This document shows positions 25,112 to 32,561 of a DNA stretch of 64,000 nt, piece after piece. The DNA is taken from positions 26,803 through 90,802 of the forward strand of contig SVNK01000007.1 of the NCBI GenBank assembly GCA_015066935.1, in the 5' to 3' direction. Under the pieces are notes generated by a model. It was not told the DNA's origin. It was given only the letters and a program-made list of their open reading frames with translations, and did not search any database. Source of the DNA: Ruminococcus sp. GTDB taxonomy: Bacteria; Bacillota; Clostridia; Oscillospirales; Ruminococcaceae. Numbering within the stretch: position 1 is the first letter of the stretch; each line of letters starts with the position of its first letter. The translations under genes and the position numbers were made by a program.

Positions 25112-25378
25112 ACTATGTTTTCTGTTTTCGGCGAGGTTGGCGTATTTACGTTTAGTGGCAAGACCACCACGGATATGACGTTCCTGTTTGTTGATTTCAA
25201 GGATATCTTTCACCTGTCTGTAGAGGGCAGGGTCTTCTTTTTTGAGTCTTTCGCTCACATCTTTATGTACGGTGCTTTTAGAGATACCGAATTGTTTTGC
25301 TGCTGCACGGACAGTTGTTCTGTTTTCGATGATATACTCTCCAAGGACAACAGCTCTGTGAGAAGGGTCGGGTTTCAC
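25106..25378 (-). CDS. spoIIID: Sporulation regulator SpoIIID
   Basis: About 90 residues. The helix-turn-helix core TVRAAAKQFGISKSTVHKDV and the basic tail RHIRGGLATKRKY are the SpoIIID signature. The family acts in the mother cell during sporulation to activate or repress sigma-E genes. The start is GTG in either case. The GTG at 25378 lies 8 nt after GGAG, while the one at 25387 abuts it, so I choose 25378. The 3' end overlaps the split terminator arm. The 237-bp gap to the divergent DUF1836 gene contains the promoter listed there and several GTGAAAAA-type repeats (about 25478-25512). Confidence 0.93.
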   Translation of the reverse strand: MKPDPSHRAVVLGEYIIENRTTVRAAAKQFGISKSTVHKDVSERLKKEDPALYRQVKDILEINKQERHIRGGLATKRKYANLAENRKHSV

Positions 25379-25574
25379 ATATATCACTCCTTTGGATGCT
25401 TTTATCCGATATAGTAATATATATGCAAAATACGGGAAATAATGAATAAATATGTGAGCGACTTCAAATTTTCAAAAAACGTGAAAAATCGTGAAAAAGT
25501 GCGAAAAAGATTAAAATAATATGATATATTACAAAAAACGGCAAAAAATCCGCCTAAACGTCGAAAGAACACAC

Positions 25575-25603
25575 TTGAAGTTCGTGTGAACTTGTGATAT
25601 AAT
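25575..25603 (+). promoter_or_regulatory. Promoter with internal inverted repeat, DUF1836 operon
   Basis: TTGAAG (25575-25580), 17-bp spacer, TATAAT (25598-25603). The spacer contains the perfect dyad AAGTTC-GTGT-GAACTT (25578-25593), overlapping the -35. This is an ideal repressor site position, perhaps for the DUF1836 protein itself. Confidence 0.65.
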
Positions 25604-25633
25604 CAATGTATCGCAAGAGAGGAGATGAAGAAC

Positions 25634-26203
25634 TTGAATCTGACGATTCCCGGAACTACATTAAAATACTCCGAAGCAGCACGTAATGACTCTTTTTCAA
25701 TGATTGCTCCTGTGCTTGAGGCTACAGGCGGACTCACGCTTTCACAGCTTTCGACACTGACTGGTCTTGAAGGAACAACGATTCAGAACTGGATTAAACG
25801 TGGATGGGTAACTGCAACCAAAGGCAAGAAATATTCTGAAAAGCAGGTGCTTCGCATATTACTGATAAATATGATGAGGGGACCGGTAAAGCTTGAAGAA
25901 ATTGCACGGCTTATGGAGTACGTCAATGGTGATGTTGAGGATACATCCGACGACATTATTGATGACAAAACACTTTATAACATACTGTGCAGGATTATTT
26001 ATACTGCTGAGGATGAGGGAGCATATTCTCCCGAAGCTCTGAGAAAGCTTATTGCCGAGGAGATCGGTAAGTGTCCGCAGGAGGTACGTGCCAACGAAGA
26101 AAAGCTGCTCAAGGCGATGTTCGTGATGGCAACAGGGTGCAGGATTGCATACCTGAAAAACGAAATGGATAAGACACTTGCGGAAATACAAACGGAAAAA
26201 TAA
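25634..26203 (+). CDS. DUF1836 family putative DNA-binding protein
   Basis: About 189 residues. The N-terminal part has a MerR-like winged-helix look (LTLSQLSTLTGLEGTTIQNWIKRGWV ... YSEKQVLRILLINMMR), and the C-terminal part is helical. DUF1836 proteins are uncharacterised regulators of Firmicutes. I start at the TTG at 25634, 9 nt after GGAG; the ATG at 25625 directly abuts the GGAG. It leads an operon with two small membrane proteins and an SPFH protein, and an inverted repeat in its promoter suggests autoregulation. Function is inferred from fold only. Confidence 0.8.
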   Translation: MNLTIPGTTLKYSEAARNDSFSMIAPVLEATGGLTLSQLSTLTGLEGTTIQNWIKRGWVTATKGKKYSEKQVLRILLINMMRGPVKLEEIARLMEYVNGDVEDTSDDIIDDKTLYNILCRIIYTAEDEGAYSPEALRKLIAEEIGKCPQEVRANEEKLLKAMFVMATGCRIAYLKNEMDKTLAEIQTEK

Positions 26204-26215
26204 CGGGGTATAGTT

Positions 26216-26422
26216 ATGAATGATATAGTTGGAAAGTTCACGGGGACAGGAAGAATAAAAGGGGTATTGTTTATTCTTTTTGCGGTATCGGTTATTGTAA
26301 CGGGAATGCTTTTGTGCATGGAAAGTATAGCCTGCACATTCATATGCATGACGGTTACGATGACAATTGCAATGCTGATAACTTCAGCGGACGAAATCAA
26401 TAAGGAACAGAAAATGAAATGA
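26216..26422 (+). CDS. Small two-helix membrane protein
   Basis: 68 residues, not recognised. Two hydrophobic helices (about 15-33 and 37-56, the second rich in Met, Thr and Cys) are followed by a charged tail, DEINKEQKMK. A weak RBS, GGGG, lies 12 bp after the DUF1836 stop, and the 3' end overlaps the next gene by ATGA. Its place between a regulator and an SPFH protein suggests a part of a membrane-domain complex, which is inference only. Confidence 0.65.
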   Translation: MNDIVGKFTGTGRIKGVLFILFAVSVIVTGMLLCMESIACTFICMTVTMTIAMLITSADEINKEQKMK

Positions 26423-26616
26423 TAAAGGGATTATTTGGGATACTGTGCAGACTTTTTGCAGCGGCAGTGATTTTTATAGCAGGCACGTTTATAGTGCTTG
26501 CCGCAGTTGGAATGCTTGTTGTATGGTGTGTGAAGAATGTTATCGGAAAAATGAGAAGAAATGAATCTGGTGAAAACAGAAGGGTCTATGAAGTGATAGA
26601 CGTTACGGAGGGTTAA
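26419..26616 (+). CDS. Small single-helix membrane protein
   Basis: 65 residues, not recognised. One long hydrophobic stretch (about 3-38) is followed by a basic segment KNVIGKMRRN and an acidic tail. It overlaps the previous ORF by four bases (ATGA), so it is translated by coupling, and the SPFH gene starts 5 bp after its stop. Topology is probably N-out, C-in. No homologue is recalled. Confidence 0.65.
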   Translation: MIKGLFGILCRLFAAAVIFIAGTFIVLAAVGMLVVWCVKNVIGKMRRNESGENRRVYEVIDVTEG

Positions 26617-26620
26617 TTAT

Positions 26621-27526
26621 ATGAGTGAATTCAGAAATGTGAAGTTTCAGGAGCTTAATAAGGACGGCTCAGTAAAGAAAGATTTCAAGGGTGCAAAGTG
26701 GATTGCAATTGCTGCTGCGGCAGTTATTGTCGCAGCAAACTCCTTTACAATAGTTCCCGCAGGTCATACGGGAGTTGTAATGACTCTCGGAAAGGTATCC
26801 GAGGCGAATTATCAGGAAGGCTTCCATTTAAAAGTCCCATTCATACAGCAGGTAGAAAAGATGTCCAACAAGATTCAGGTTTACGAAACACCTTCGTCGG
26901 CTGTTTCAAAGGACCTTCAGACCGTAAGCAGTACCGTTGCGGTAAACTATCGTCTGCTCTCGGACAAGTCGCCTGAGATGTACAAGAACGTAGGTATGGA
27001 CTATCAGATGGTGCTTATTACTCCTGCGGTTCAGGAGTGTATGAAGTCGGCAACCGCAAAGTACACCGCAGAGGAGCTTATTACAGAGCGTGCGGCAGTA
27101 GGTGAAGCGGTAAAATCGGCACTTGATTCAAAGCTGAACAGCTACGGAATCTACATAGAAAAGTTCAATATTGTAAACTTTGACTTCTCTGAGGAGTTCA
27201 ATAACGCTATTGAAGCCAAGCAGGTTGCAGAGCAGAACCTCCTCAAGACCAAGACGGAACAGGAACAGGCAATTGAAATTGCAAATGCCGACGCTAAAAG
27301 AAAGGTTATTGCAGCCGACGCTCAGGCAGAGGCTACGCTCAAAGAGGCGGAAGCACGTGCTGAAGCCAACAGACTTCTTGAAGAGTCGCTTACTGATAAG
27401 GTAATTGCATATGAGCAGATTCAGAAGTGGGACGGCGTTATGCCTAAGGTTACAAACGGAGAAAACGGCGGACTTCTTTTCAACGTGGATCTTGACGACG
27501 CTTCATCACAGAAGACAGGTTCATAA
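26621..27526 (+). CDS. SPFH/band 7 (prohibitin-like) membrane protein
   Basis: 301 residues. One transmembrane anchor at about 27-46 (AIAAAAVIVAANSFTIV), then the SPFH domain starting VPAGHTGVVMTLGKV (about 48-210). An Ala/Glu-rich coiled coil follows (about 205-265, EQAIEIANADAKRKVIAADAQAEA), then a short tail. Such proteins oligomerise into rings that organise membrane microdomains or regulate FtsH-type proteases. This one is the last full gene of the DUF1836 operon. RBS GGAGGG lies 9 nt before the ATG. Confidence 0.93.
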   Translation: MSEFRNVKFQELNKDGSVKKDFKGAKWIAIAAAAVIVAANSFTIVPAGHTGVVMTLGKVSEANYQEGFHLKVPFIQQVEKMSNKIQVYETPSSAVSKDLQTVSSTVAVNYRLLSDKSPEMYKNVGMDYQMVLITPAVQECMKSATAKYTAEELITERAAVGEAVKSALDSKLNSYGIYIEKFNIVNFDFSEEFNNAIEAKQVAEQNLLKTKTEQEQAIEIANADAKRKVIAADAQAEATLKEAEARAEANRLLEESLTDKVIAYEQIQKWDGVMPKVTNGENGGLLFNVDLDDASSQKTGS

Positions 27527-27545
27527 CCTGACGGAGGATAAATAA

Positions 27546-27620
27546 ATGAACAGGAAGTTGGAAGTATTCATTGAATTCATAATAGAGGTTGTCGGGGAAA
27601 TTGTCTTCGAGCTCATCTGA
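27546..27620 (+). CDS. 24-codon ORF with strong RBS
   Basis: An ATG at 27546 is preceded by GACGGAGGATAAATAA, a very good ribosome binding site 6-7 nt away. It opens a 24-residue frame, starting MNRKLEVFIEFIIE, to TGA at 27620. The peptide has an N-terminal basic turn, then alternating hydrophobic and Glu residues that could form one amphipathic or membrane-lying helix. It is 19 bp after the SPFH gene and directly before a hairpin array. It is too short for family recognition. Either a microprotein of the SPFH operon or a leader peptide. Confidence 0.5.
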   Translation: MNRKLEVFIEFIIEVVGEIVFELI

Positions 27621-27635
27621 CCATGATACAGGAAA

Positions 27636-27834
27636 GCAGATTGGGGAATCTGCAAAGATGTATAGGGATACTGACGATATAGGAAGCGGATTGGGGAATC
27701 CGCAGAAAGGGGATTGAGCGTAAGCTCAGGAAGTGAGGCGGAGGTCGTTGGGGAACGGCTTCCGCTATTGGGGTAAACAACATAGTTTTAGACTGATAAA
27801 ACAACAGCGGAAACCGTTGGGGAACGATTTCCGC
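27636..27834 (+). ncRNA. Array of four GGGG-loop hairpins
   Basis: Four hairpins share the apical sequence TTGGGGAA (GGGG loop closed by U-A pairs) on different stems. Positions: 27636-27653 (GCAGA/TCTGC), 27686-27703 (GCGGA/TCCGC), 27738-27765 (GCGGA..CG/CG..TCCGC) and 27807-27834 (GCGGAA.CCG/CG.TTTCCGC). The stems change in compensating ways (A-U to G-C). The first two lie in ~50-bp direct repeats (ATAYAGGAA...). The last is followed by TTTTT and can terminate plus-strand transcripts. A small GAGCGTAAGCTC hairpin lies at 27716-27727. Candidate structured RNA at the 3' end of the SPFH operon. Confidence 0.55.
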
Positions 27835-27841
27835 TTTTTGT

Positions 27842-28582
27842 TCAGACTGTAAAGCCCTTGGCTCTGAAATTGTCGATAACTTCGCCGAGGATTGCGGCAT
27901 TTGTGGACGAAACGGAATGAAGCAGGAGAATTTCTCCGCCGTGAGCCGATTCTGTAAGCTTTTTAAGCCCATCGCCGGGCAAAGGCTGACTGTCGGTTAA
28001 CCAGTCCTTATAAGCAAAGCTCCAGAACAGCGTCTTATATCCGCAGTCGTTTACGATTTCAAGTGAATGTTCGGAGTATTCACCGCATGGAAAGCGGAAA
28101 TACTGCATTTCATAGCCGTAGTTGTTCAGCACAAAGTTGTGAAGCGACATTATTTCTTCTTTGGCTTTGTCATCGGAAAGTGTCGGCAGACTCGCATGAG
28201 TCATACCGTGATTACCGAGAGTATGACCCTCGGCAATCATACGCTTTACAAGTTCAGGTTCTTTTTTTGCATAGTCTCCTGTCAGGAAGAATATCGCACT
28301 TACGCCCTTATCCCTGAGAGTATCAAGGATCTTGGCGGTATAGCCGTTCTCGTAGCCTTGGTCGAAGGATATAATGATACGGCTGTCGTCCTCTGTGAGT
28401 GCATAGGCTCCGAGGTCGCTGAACCTGCTGTTGAAAGCCACTGCATCAACGGGACGATTTTTGTTGTCACAGGCGGTACCTTGTCCATAGCCGATTTTGG
28501 TGGTGTCGGCAGCAATTACTGCTGACTGAGGCATTACAGCTGCGGCAAGAACAGCCGCCGTAAGAGGTACTGCTTTTTTCAT
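27842..28582 (-). CDS. Secreted polysaccharide deacetylase, PdaA-like
   Basis: About 246 residues with a signal peptide (about 1-24, AVLAAAVMPQSAVIAA) and a NodB-homology domain. Motif 1 is SFDQGYENGYTAKILD, close to the FDNGYENGYT form of PdaA, the enzyme that de-N-acetylates muramic acid for spore-cortex muramic-lactam. The metal His pair is in TLGNHGMTHASL, with FRFPCGEYS and a late LLLHSV. Since spoIIID and spo0A are close by, a cortex role is attractive but inferred; other peptidoglycan deacetylases cannot be excluded. Start at 28582 (AAGGAC RBS). A longer upstream frame runs into a repeat element and is rejected. Confidence 0.88.
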   Translation of the reverse strand: MKKAVPLTAAVLAAAVMPQSAVIAADTTKIGYGQGTACDNKNRPVDAVAFNSRFSDLGAYALTEDDSRIIISFDQGYENGYTAKILDTLRDKGVSAIFFLTGDYAKKEPELVKRMIAEGHTLGNHGMTHASLPTLSDDKAKEEIMSLHNFVLNNYGYEMQYFRFPCGEYSEHSLEIVNDCGYKTLFWSFAYKDWLTDSQPLPGDGLKKLTESAHGGEILLLHSVSSTNAAILGEVIDNFRAKGFTV

Positions 28583-28664
28583 TTTAAAAGTCCTTTTTGT
28601 GTTATATGCGGAGAACCTCCGCAGTAGTATTATGTGAAGAATGATGAGGATTATGGGCGGAAGT

Positions 28665-28844
28665 TTAAGGCAACACCGCACAAAGCACGCCTGACGACTT
28701 TGCACAAAATCTGCTTGCATTTTTTTCGCCATCCTGCACAGAAATTCCTTGACATACGGCAGTATGCCTGCGAAATTTCTGTACAATCTTACGAAAAAAC
28801 TGACTTCGCATCTTTCGCACAAGCTTTGTGCGGTATTGCCTTAA
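28665..28844 (+). mobile_element. MITE-like element with TTAAGGC terminal inverted repeats
   Basis: About 180 bp. The left end TTAAGGCAACACCGCACAAA matches the inverted right end at all but one of its first 22 positions (right end ...GTGCGGTATTGCCTTAA, 28823-28844). A second internal hairpin has arms around ACAGAAATT / AATTTCTGT. There is no coding capacity. Ends in TTAA suggest a TTAA or TA target. Only one copy is in the window. It lies between the pdaA-like gene and the DUF1540 gene and explains most of that 356-bp gap. Confidence 0.65.
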
Positions 28845-28938
28845 GCCATTGCAGAAAATGAATAATCCTTCGCATAACGTCCATAATAGATACAGGCAGC
28901 GCAGATGCACTGCATATCATAAGACAGGAGAGAATAAA

Positions 28939-29121
28939 ATGGAAAACAAGAAGAAAAACGAAAGCATCAAATGTACTGTATCACAGTGCCAGTACAACAT
29001 GGTTACAGACAGCTATTGTACCCTCGGCTGTATTACAGTAGGTACTCACGAGGCAAACCCCACAGTTCCCGAATGTACTGACTGTAATTCGTTCGTCAAG
29101 AGAACAGGCTGCTGCGGCTGA
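28939..29121 (+). CDS. DUF1540 small cysteine-rich protein
   Basis: 60 residues. The DUF1540 pattern is clear: CTVSQCQYN, then CTLGCITVGTHE, PECTDCNSF and a final CC. Eight cysteines suggest metal binding. Members occur widely in Clostridia, and their function is not established. Start at 28939 with CAGGAG 9 nt upstream. The in-frame extension from 28828 lies in the MITE end and has no RBS. Confidence 0.9.
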   Translation: MENKKKNESIKCTVSQCQYNMVTDSYCTLGCITVGTHEANPTVPECTDCNSFVKRTGCCG

Positions 29122-29217
29122 TTTAACTGCCCGAAAATTACGGGCAGTACATATTGTGCAAAATAAATAAATTCGACAGGTCAATACGGTCAAATGGGAA
29201 AAAATGTCTTTATCACT

Positions 29218-29245
29218 TGAAAAGTTTTCTGAATTATTGTATAAT
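29218..29245 (+). promoter_or_regulatory. Promoter of ireB
   Basis: TTGAAA (29218-29223), 16-bp spacer, TATAAT (29240-29245). The 5' leader of about 75 nt contains two small GC hairpins (GGTTCGG...CCGTACC and CGGG...CCCG). Confidence 0.75.
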
Positions 29246-29328
29246 AGAAGTAAGGTTCGGAGAATACCGTACCTGATTTTCGGGCATGTGTTTACCCGTA
29301 GTTATTTTTCCCGTAAGGAGCTGATAAT

Positions 29329-29574
29329 ATGTTTGATAAAACTATGACATTTTCCGTAAACGAAGACAAAGAGGCAGAACTGAGAAAAAATCTCACCATC
29401 ATTTATGACGCTCTTACCCAGAAAGGCTATAATCCCATAAATCAGATCGTTGGTTATATTCTGTCGGAGGACCCGACTTACATAACCACCTATAATAACG
29501 CAAGAAGTCTTATTCGTCATATCGACCGTGACGAGCTTCTTCAGGTGCTTGTAAGATCTTATCTCAATTCGTAA
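29329..29574 (+). CDS. ireB: IreB family regulatory phosphoprotein
   Basis: 81 residues matching the IreB (DUF965) family, with the characteristic [21 protein letters not shown]. Near its N terminus is MTFSV, where the Enterococcus protein is phosphorylated on Thr by the Ser/Thr kinase IreK. In Enterococcus IreB lowers cephalosporin resistance. In other Firmicutes the gene often lies beside alaS/yqgF, which is not the case here. It is monocistronic, with RBS AAGGAG and a terminator after the stop. Confidence 0.92.
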   Translation: MFDKTMTFSVNEDKEAELRKNLTIIYDALTQKGYNPINQIVGYILSEDPTYITTYNNARSLIRHIDRDELLQVLVRSYLNS

Positions 29575-29635
29575 GAACAATAGCCCGACGGCAGGCATTC
29601 GCACAAGAATGATACCGATTACGGCAGATGATAAC

Positions 29636-29664
29636 AAAAGGGAGTCCACAGCGGACTCCCTTTT
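29636..29664 (+). terminator. Bidirectional terminator, ireB / flavin reductase
   Basis: AAAAGGGAGTCC and GGACTCCCTTTT form a 12-bp stem with a 5-nt loop, T-runs on both strands. It serves the convergent ireB and 29672-30184 genes. Confidence 0.88.
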
Positions 29665-29671
29665 GCTGTTA

Positions 29672-30184
29672 TTATTCCTTTACGTAGACGGCGGTGATTT
29701 CCGAGATATAGGCACGGTGGTAGGGGTTATTGCCGAAGAATTTTTCTGGGATACCGTCGTTGGTGAGGAAGCCTTTTTCTTCGAGGTCGTAGCAGTAGAG
29801 CTTACGGCAGACGATAATCATTTCAGCTTCTTCAAAGCTCATGCATCCGTCGATTTCCATGGGAGTGAGACCTGTTTCCTTAGCCTTATCGCAGTCTCTG
29901 CCCGAATGAGCACCGCAGAACGCAAGAGCAGTACGCTTATCTTCGCCGAAGAACGAAGCAGTAAAGGAGTCACCGTTTTCCACGAATTCGTAAGTATAGC
30001 GGTTAGGTCTGATGTAGCTTGTGAGGACGTTCATATTCCAGATAACACCGAGCTGTCCCCATGAAGCCGTCATAGTGTTGTAGTTATCCTTACTGCTGCC
30101 GCCTGTGAGGAGCATCCATTCCTCACCGATTTTCTTGAAGGGGTTGAATGAAAGGTCTGAAACGTCAATTTTTCTGAAAGACAT
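29672..30184 (-). CDS. Flavin reductase-like (split-barrel FMN-binding) protein
   Basis: 170 residues of the flavin reductase-like domain family. The segment TGGSSKDNYNTMTASWGQLGVIWN is the FMN-phosphate and isoalloxazine-binding strand-loop, followed by RPNRYTYEFVENGDSFTASFF and GRDCDKAKETGLTP. These proteins bind FMN and reduce flavins or act in small redox pathways; the partner is unknown. RBS GGAGGT lies 8 nt before the ATG. It is a single gene convergent with ireB. Confidence 0.9.
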   Translation of the reverse strand: MSFRKIDVSDLSFNPFKKIGEEWMLLTGGSSKDNYNTMTASWGQLGVIWNMNVLTSYIRPNRYTYEFVENGDSFTASFFGEDKRTALAFCGAHSGRDCDKAKETGLTPMEIDGCMSFEEAEMIIVCRKLYCYDLEEKGFLTNDGIPEKFFGNNPYHRAYISEITAVYVKE

Positions 30185-30265
30185 GGTAATACCTCCGTTA
30201 TATAATATTTGCAGCCTGTGAATACAGGCATGTGGACTGTTTAAGGCGGCAGGTTCGGGAAGGTG

Positions 30266-31015
30266 TCAGCGTCTGAGAGCCGCCTTGTAGCGAAGTCTGA
30301 GCTTATCGGTGATAAGGGCGATGAACTCGGAATTTGTAGGTTTTCCCTTGCCCGTATCAACGGTATAGCCGAAGAATGAGTTGAGTGTATCGACGTTGCC
30401 TCTGTCCCATGCGATTTCGATGGCATGGCGAATTGCACGTTCAACACGGGAAGAAGTAGTGTCGTAGATACCTGCGACGGTGGGGTAGAGCTGTTTTGTA
30501 ACGCTGTCGAGCATATTCTTATCCTCTATAGAGTTGAGGATAGCAGTTCTGAGGTAGTGGTAGCCCTTGATGTGTGCAGGCACGCCGAGCTGGTGGATAA
30601 TCTCAGTGATAACGACCTCCATATCGTCGCTGATACTGTTGGCTTTATCGCCGAGAGCCGAGCTTATGGCACTGAAGAGGTCGTCGGCGTCATAGGGCTT
30701 GAGAAGGAACTTTGAGCCGCCGTTATCAATTACCTGACGTTCAATGAATTCATTGTCGTAGTCTGAGGTAATGATGAAAGCAGGGAACTTCACGCCCATT
30801 TCCTTTGTTTGTTTCATGATAGTGATGACATCGCCGTTCTGGGCAGTAATGTCGAGAACAGCAGCGTCGGGGGGATCATTTTTGATAGATTCGATAATAG
30901 TGCGGCAGTCCTTACGCCTTGTATAGGCGTACATTCCACGCTCTCTGAGCTTGTTTGCAACGCTTACGCCTGCACCTGAATCGTCCCCGATAAGTACCTT
31001 GATCTTGTTTTCCAT
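30266..31015 (-). CDS. spo0A: Sporulation master regulator Spo0A
   Basis: 249 residues. The receiver domain (1-120) has D11/D12, phospho-acceptor D55 (VLDITAQNG) and K106 (LLKPYD). The C-terminal Spo0A DNA-binding domain has the highly conserved [18 protein letters not shown] and [18 protein letters not shown]. Phosphorylated Spo0A starts sporulation and post-exponential gene expression. The receiver is rather diverged from the Bacillus form, as is usual in Clostridia, but the DNA-binding part is intact. RBS GGAGGT precedes the ATG. No spoIVB is adjacent, unlike the usual spoIVB-spo0A arrangement. Confidence 0.95.
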   Translation of the reverse strand: MENKIKVLIGDDSGAGVSVANKLRERGMYAYTRRKDCRTIIESIKNDPPDAAVLDITAQNGDVITIMKQTKEMGVKFPAFIITSDYDNEFIERQVIDNGGSKFLLKPYDADDLFSAISSALGDKANSISDDMEVVITEIIHQLGVPAHIKGYHYLRTAILNSIEDKNMLDSVTKQLYPTVAGIYDTTSSRVERAIRHAIEIAWDRGNVDTLNSFFGYTVDTGKGKPTNSEFIALITDKLRLRYKAALRR

Positions 31016-31180
31016 TAATTTCGACCTCCGTTTGTTCTTGCACTGACAGAATATTGTTTTCAGAGCACGTTAAATATAATAACACGTCGAAGGCACATAT
31101 CGCAACGGAAATTTATGTATCAATAAGTCTTATAGAGATGAGAAATGATGAAAGGAATGACGGAAAAATCTGCCGTCGAA

Positions 31181-32485
31181 TTATTTACGCCCTTTGGAGA
31201 GGATGTCGTCAACAATTGTTCTTACCTGAGAGCCGGGAGGGAACATTTTGTCGGCGAGCTTCGAAAGACGTCCGTTTTTGTCTTTTTGGGGCTTGTAGCG
31301 GACAATCTCAGGTTCCTTGACGGACTTTGCCCATTTCTTCATAAAGCTGTCGGACAAACCGTCGCTTAGGAAGGCTCTGTCGGAGGAAGCACAGCAGTTT
31401 TCGATAAATTCCAGCGGCAGACGGCATCCTTCGGCTTTTGCGGGAAACTCACATCCGCCAAAATGTGCGGAAAACATTGCGGTAAAGTCATTTTTACCTT
31501 CGATTATGCGAGGGTTATTTTCCAAAGCGGAGAGAATCTCCGACTGTTTTGCGGTAAGCGGAGAGGAGTCGGTGGAAAGACTCAGCGTACCGAGGACAAG
31601 GAATCCTAAGAGGTATTCATCCTCGCAGAAATCGCTCATAGGAAGCTTTTTCAGGGGTGTATCGAAGCCGTAAGCGGCATAGAGTCCGAAGCAGCATCTG
31701 AGCTGAAGAAAGTCGGGGTTATCGTAATCGAAGAGTTTTTTATCCTCGGCATAACCACGTACTCTGCCTGATTTGTCCATAAGTTCATACGGAGGCGAAA
31801 GAAGGAGCGCTTTTGCGCCTTTGCAGATTGGCAGTTCGATATCGAAAGCGACGTCTCCGCCGATGTGAATGAGCTTATCCGCAGGGACTCCCGATTTTGA
31901 AAGCACCTCTGAGAAATAGCTTTCAGCCGTGCAGCCTTTGATTTTTGAGACCGGAACAAGTTCATCGTAAGAGGAATAACCGCATTTTTCAAGGATACGC
32001 TTTACGGTTTCTTCGGGGTAGGGAGAGTCAGCCGTAATCACAACACGTTTTCTGGACTTTTTCGCTTCACGGAAAAGAGCCTTTCCGCATTCTCTGGGAA
32101 ATGAATACTTCTCAGCAAGACTACATTCAAGCTCCATGAGCTTCTGAGAGGCTTCGGGACTGACTTTTCCGAGCTTTTCGATTATGCTGTATATGAGCTT
32201 TACCGTTACACGGCACATGACATTCATTTTTTTGAGTGCAGCTTCCTGTGCGGCACTGCGAAGCTCGGTAAAGCTTCTTTTTTCGTCGGGACAAAGCTCA
32301 CGGAAATCCTTTTCCATAAGAGCGCAGATGTCTGCAATACCCGAAAACGGCAGCAGAACAAGAGTATCGGTCATTTTGAAGCTTACCGCTCTGAAATGGC
32401 TGTTTGAGACCTCGCCGATGAGTTTGCTGTACAGTTCTTCCTGCGACTGCGAAAGTGGTCGGCGGGGAGTGAAATCGTTATACAT
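31181..32485 (-). CDS. HAD-like protein with altered catalytic motif
   Basis: About 434 residues. Residues 34-43 (VSFKMTDTLV) line up with the SFDIFDTL motif I of large HAD hydrolases found near surface-glycan genes (COG5610 type), but the nucleophilic Asp is Lys37. Motif II (VITADSPYPEE) and the late GGDVAFDIELP motif region are partly kept. Hydrolase activity is therefore doubtful. A helical C-terminal ~170 residues is unassigned. Start at 32485 (AGGAGGG RBS); the long open frame further upstream overlaps the GH26 gene and is rejected. It is third in the fucosidase/GH26 run. Family assignment is by eye. Confidence 0.65.
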   Translation of the reverse strand: MYNDFTPRRPLSQSQEELYSKLIGEVSNSHFRAVSFKMTDTLVLLPFSGIADICALMEKDFRELCPDEKRSFTELRSAAQEAALKKMNVMCRVTVKLIYSIIEKLGKVSPEASQKLMELECSLAEKYSFPRECGKALFREAKKSRKRVVITADSPYPEETVKRILEKCGYSSYDELVPVSKIKGCTAESYFSEVLSKSGVPADKLIHIGGDVAFDIELPICKGAKALLLSPPYELMDKSGRVRGYAEDKKLFDYDNPDFLQLRCCFGLYAAYGFDTPLKKLPMSDFCEDEYLLGFLVLGTLSLSTDSSPLTAKQSEILSALENNPRIIEGKNDFTAMFSAHFGGCEFPAKAEGCRLPLEFIENCCASSDRAFLSDGLSDSFMKKWAKSVKEPEIVRYKPQKDKNGRLSKLADKMFPPGSQVRTIVDDILSKGRK

Positions 32486-32561
32486 TATATCCCTCCTGAG
32501 GGCAATCAGGTGCAGTAATTCATTATATGCCGCAGATGCGGTTTCTGACCTGTTTTGTTGT

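Noticed and set aside
27636..27834. CRISPR array reading of the repeated TTGGGGAA units
   Set aside because: Only the 8-nt apex is constant, stems differ, spacing is irregular (about 50, 52 and 69 bp) and no cas genes are near.
27613..27972. A minus-strand frame across the GGGG hairpin array
   Set aside because: Repeated PQRFP-type peptides are only the translation of the hairpin repeats; no RBS and it overlaps the deacetylase gene.
28583..28822. N-terminal extension of the deacetylase frame
   Set aside because: It translates the MITE-like element, and the true start at 28582 has an RBS and a signal peptide.
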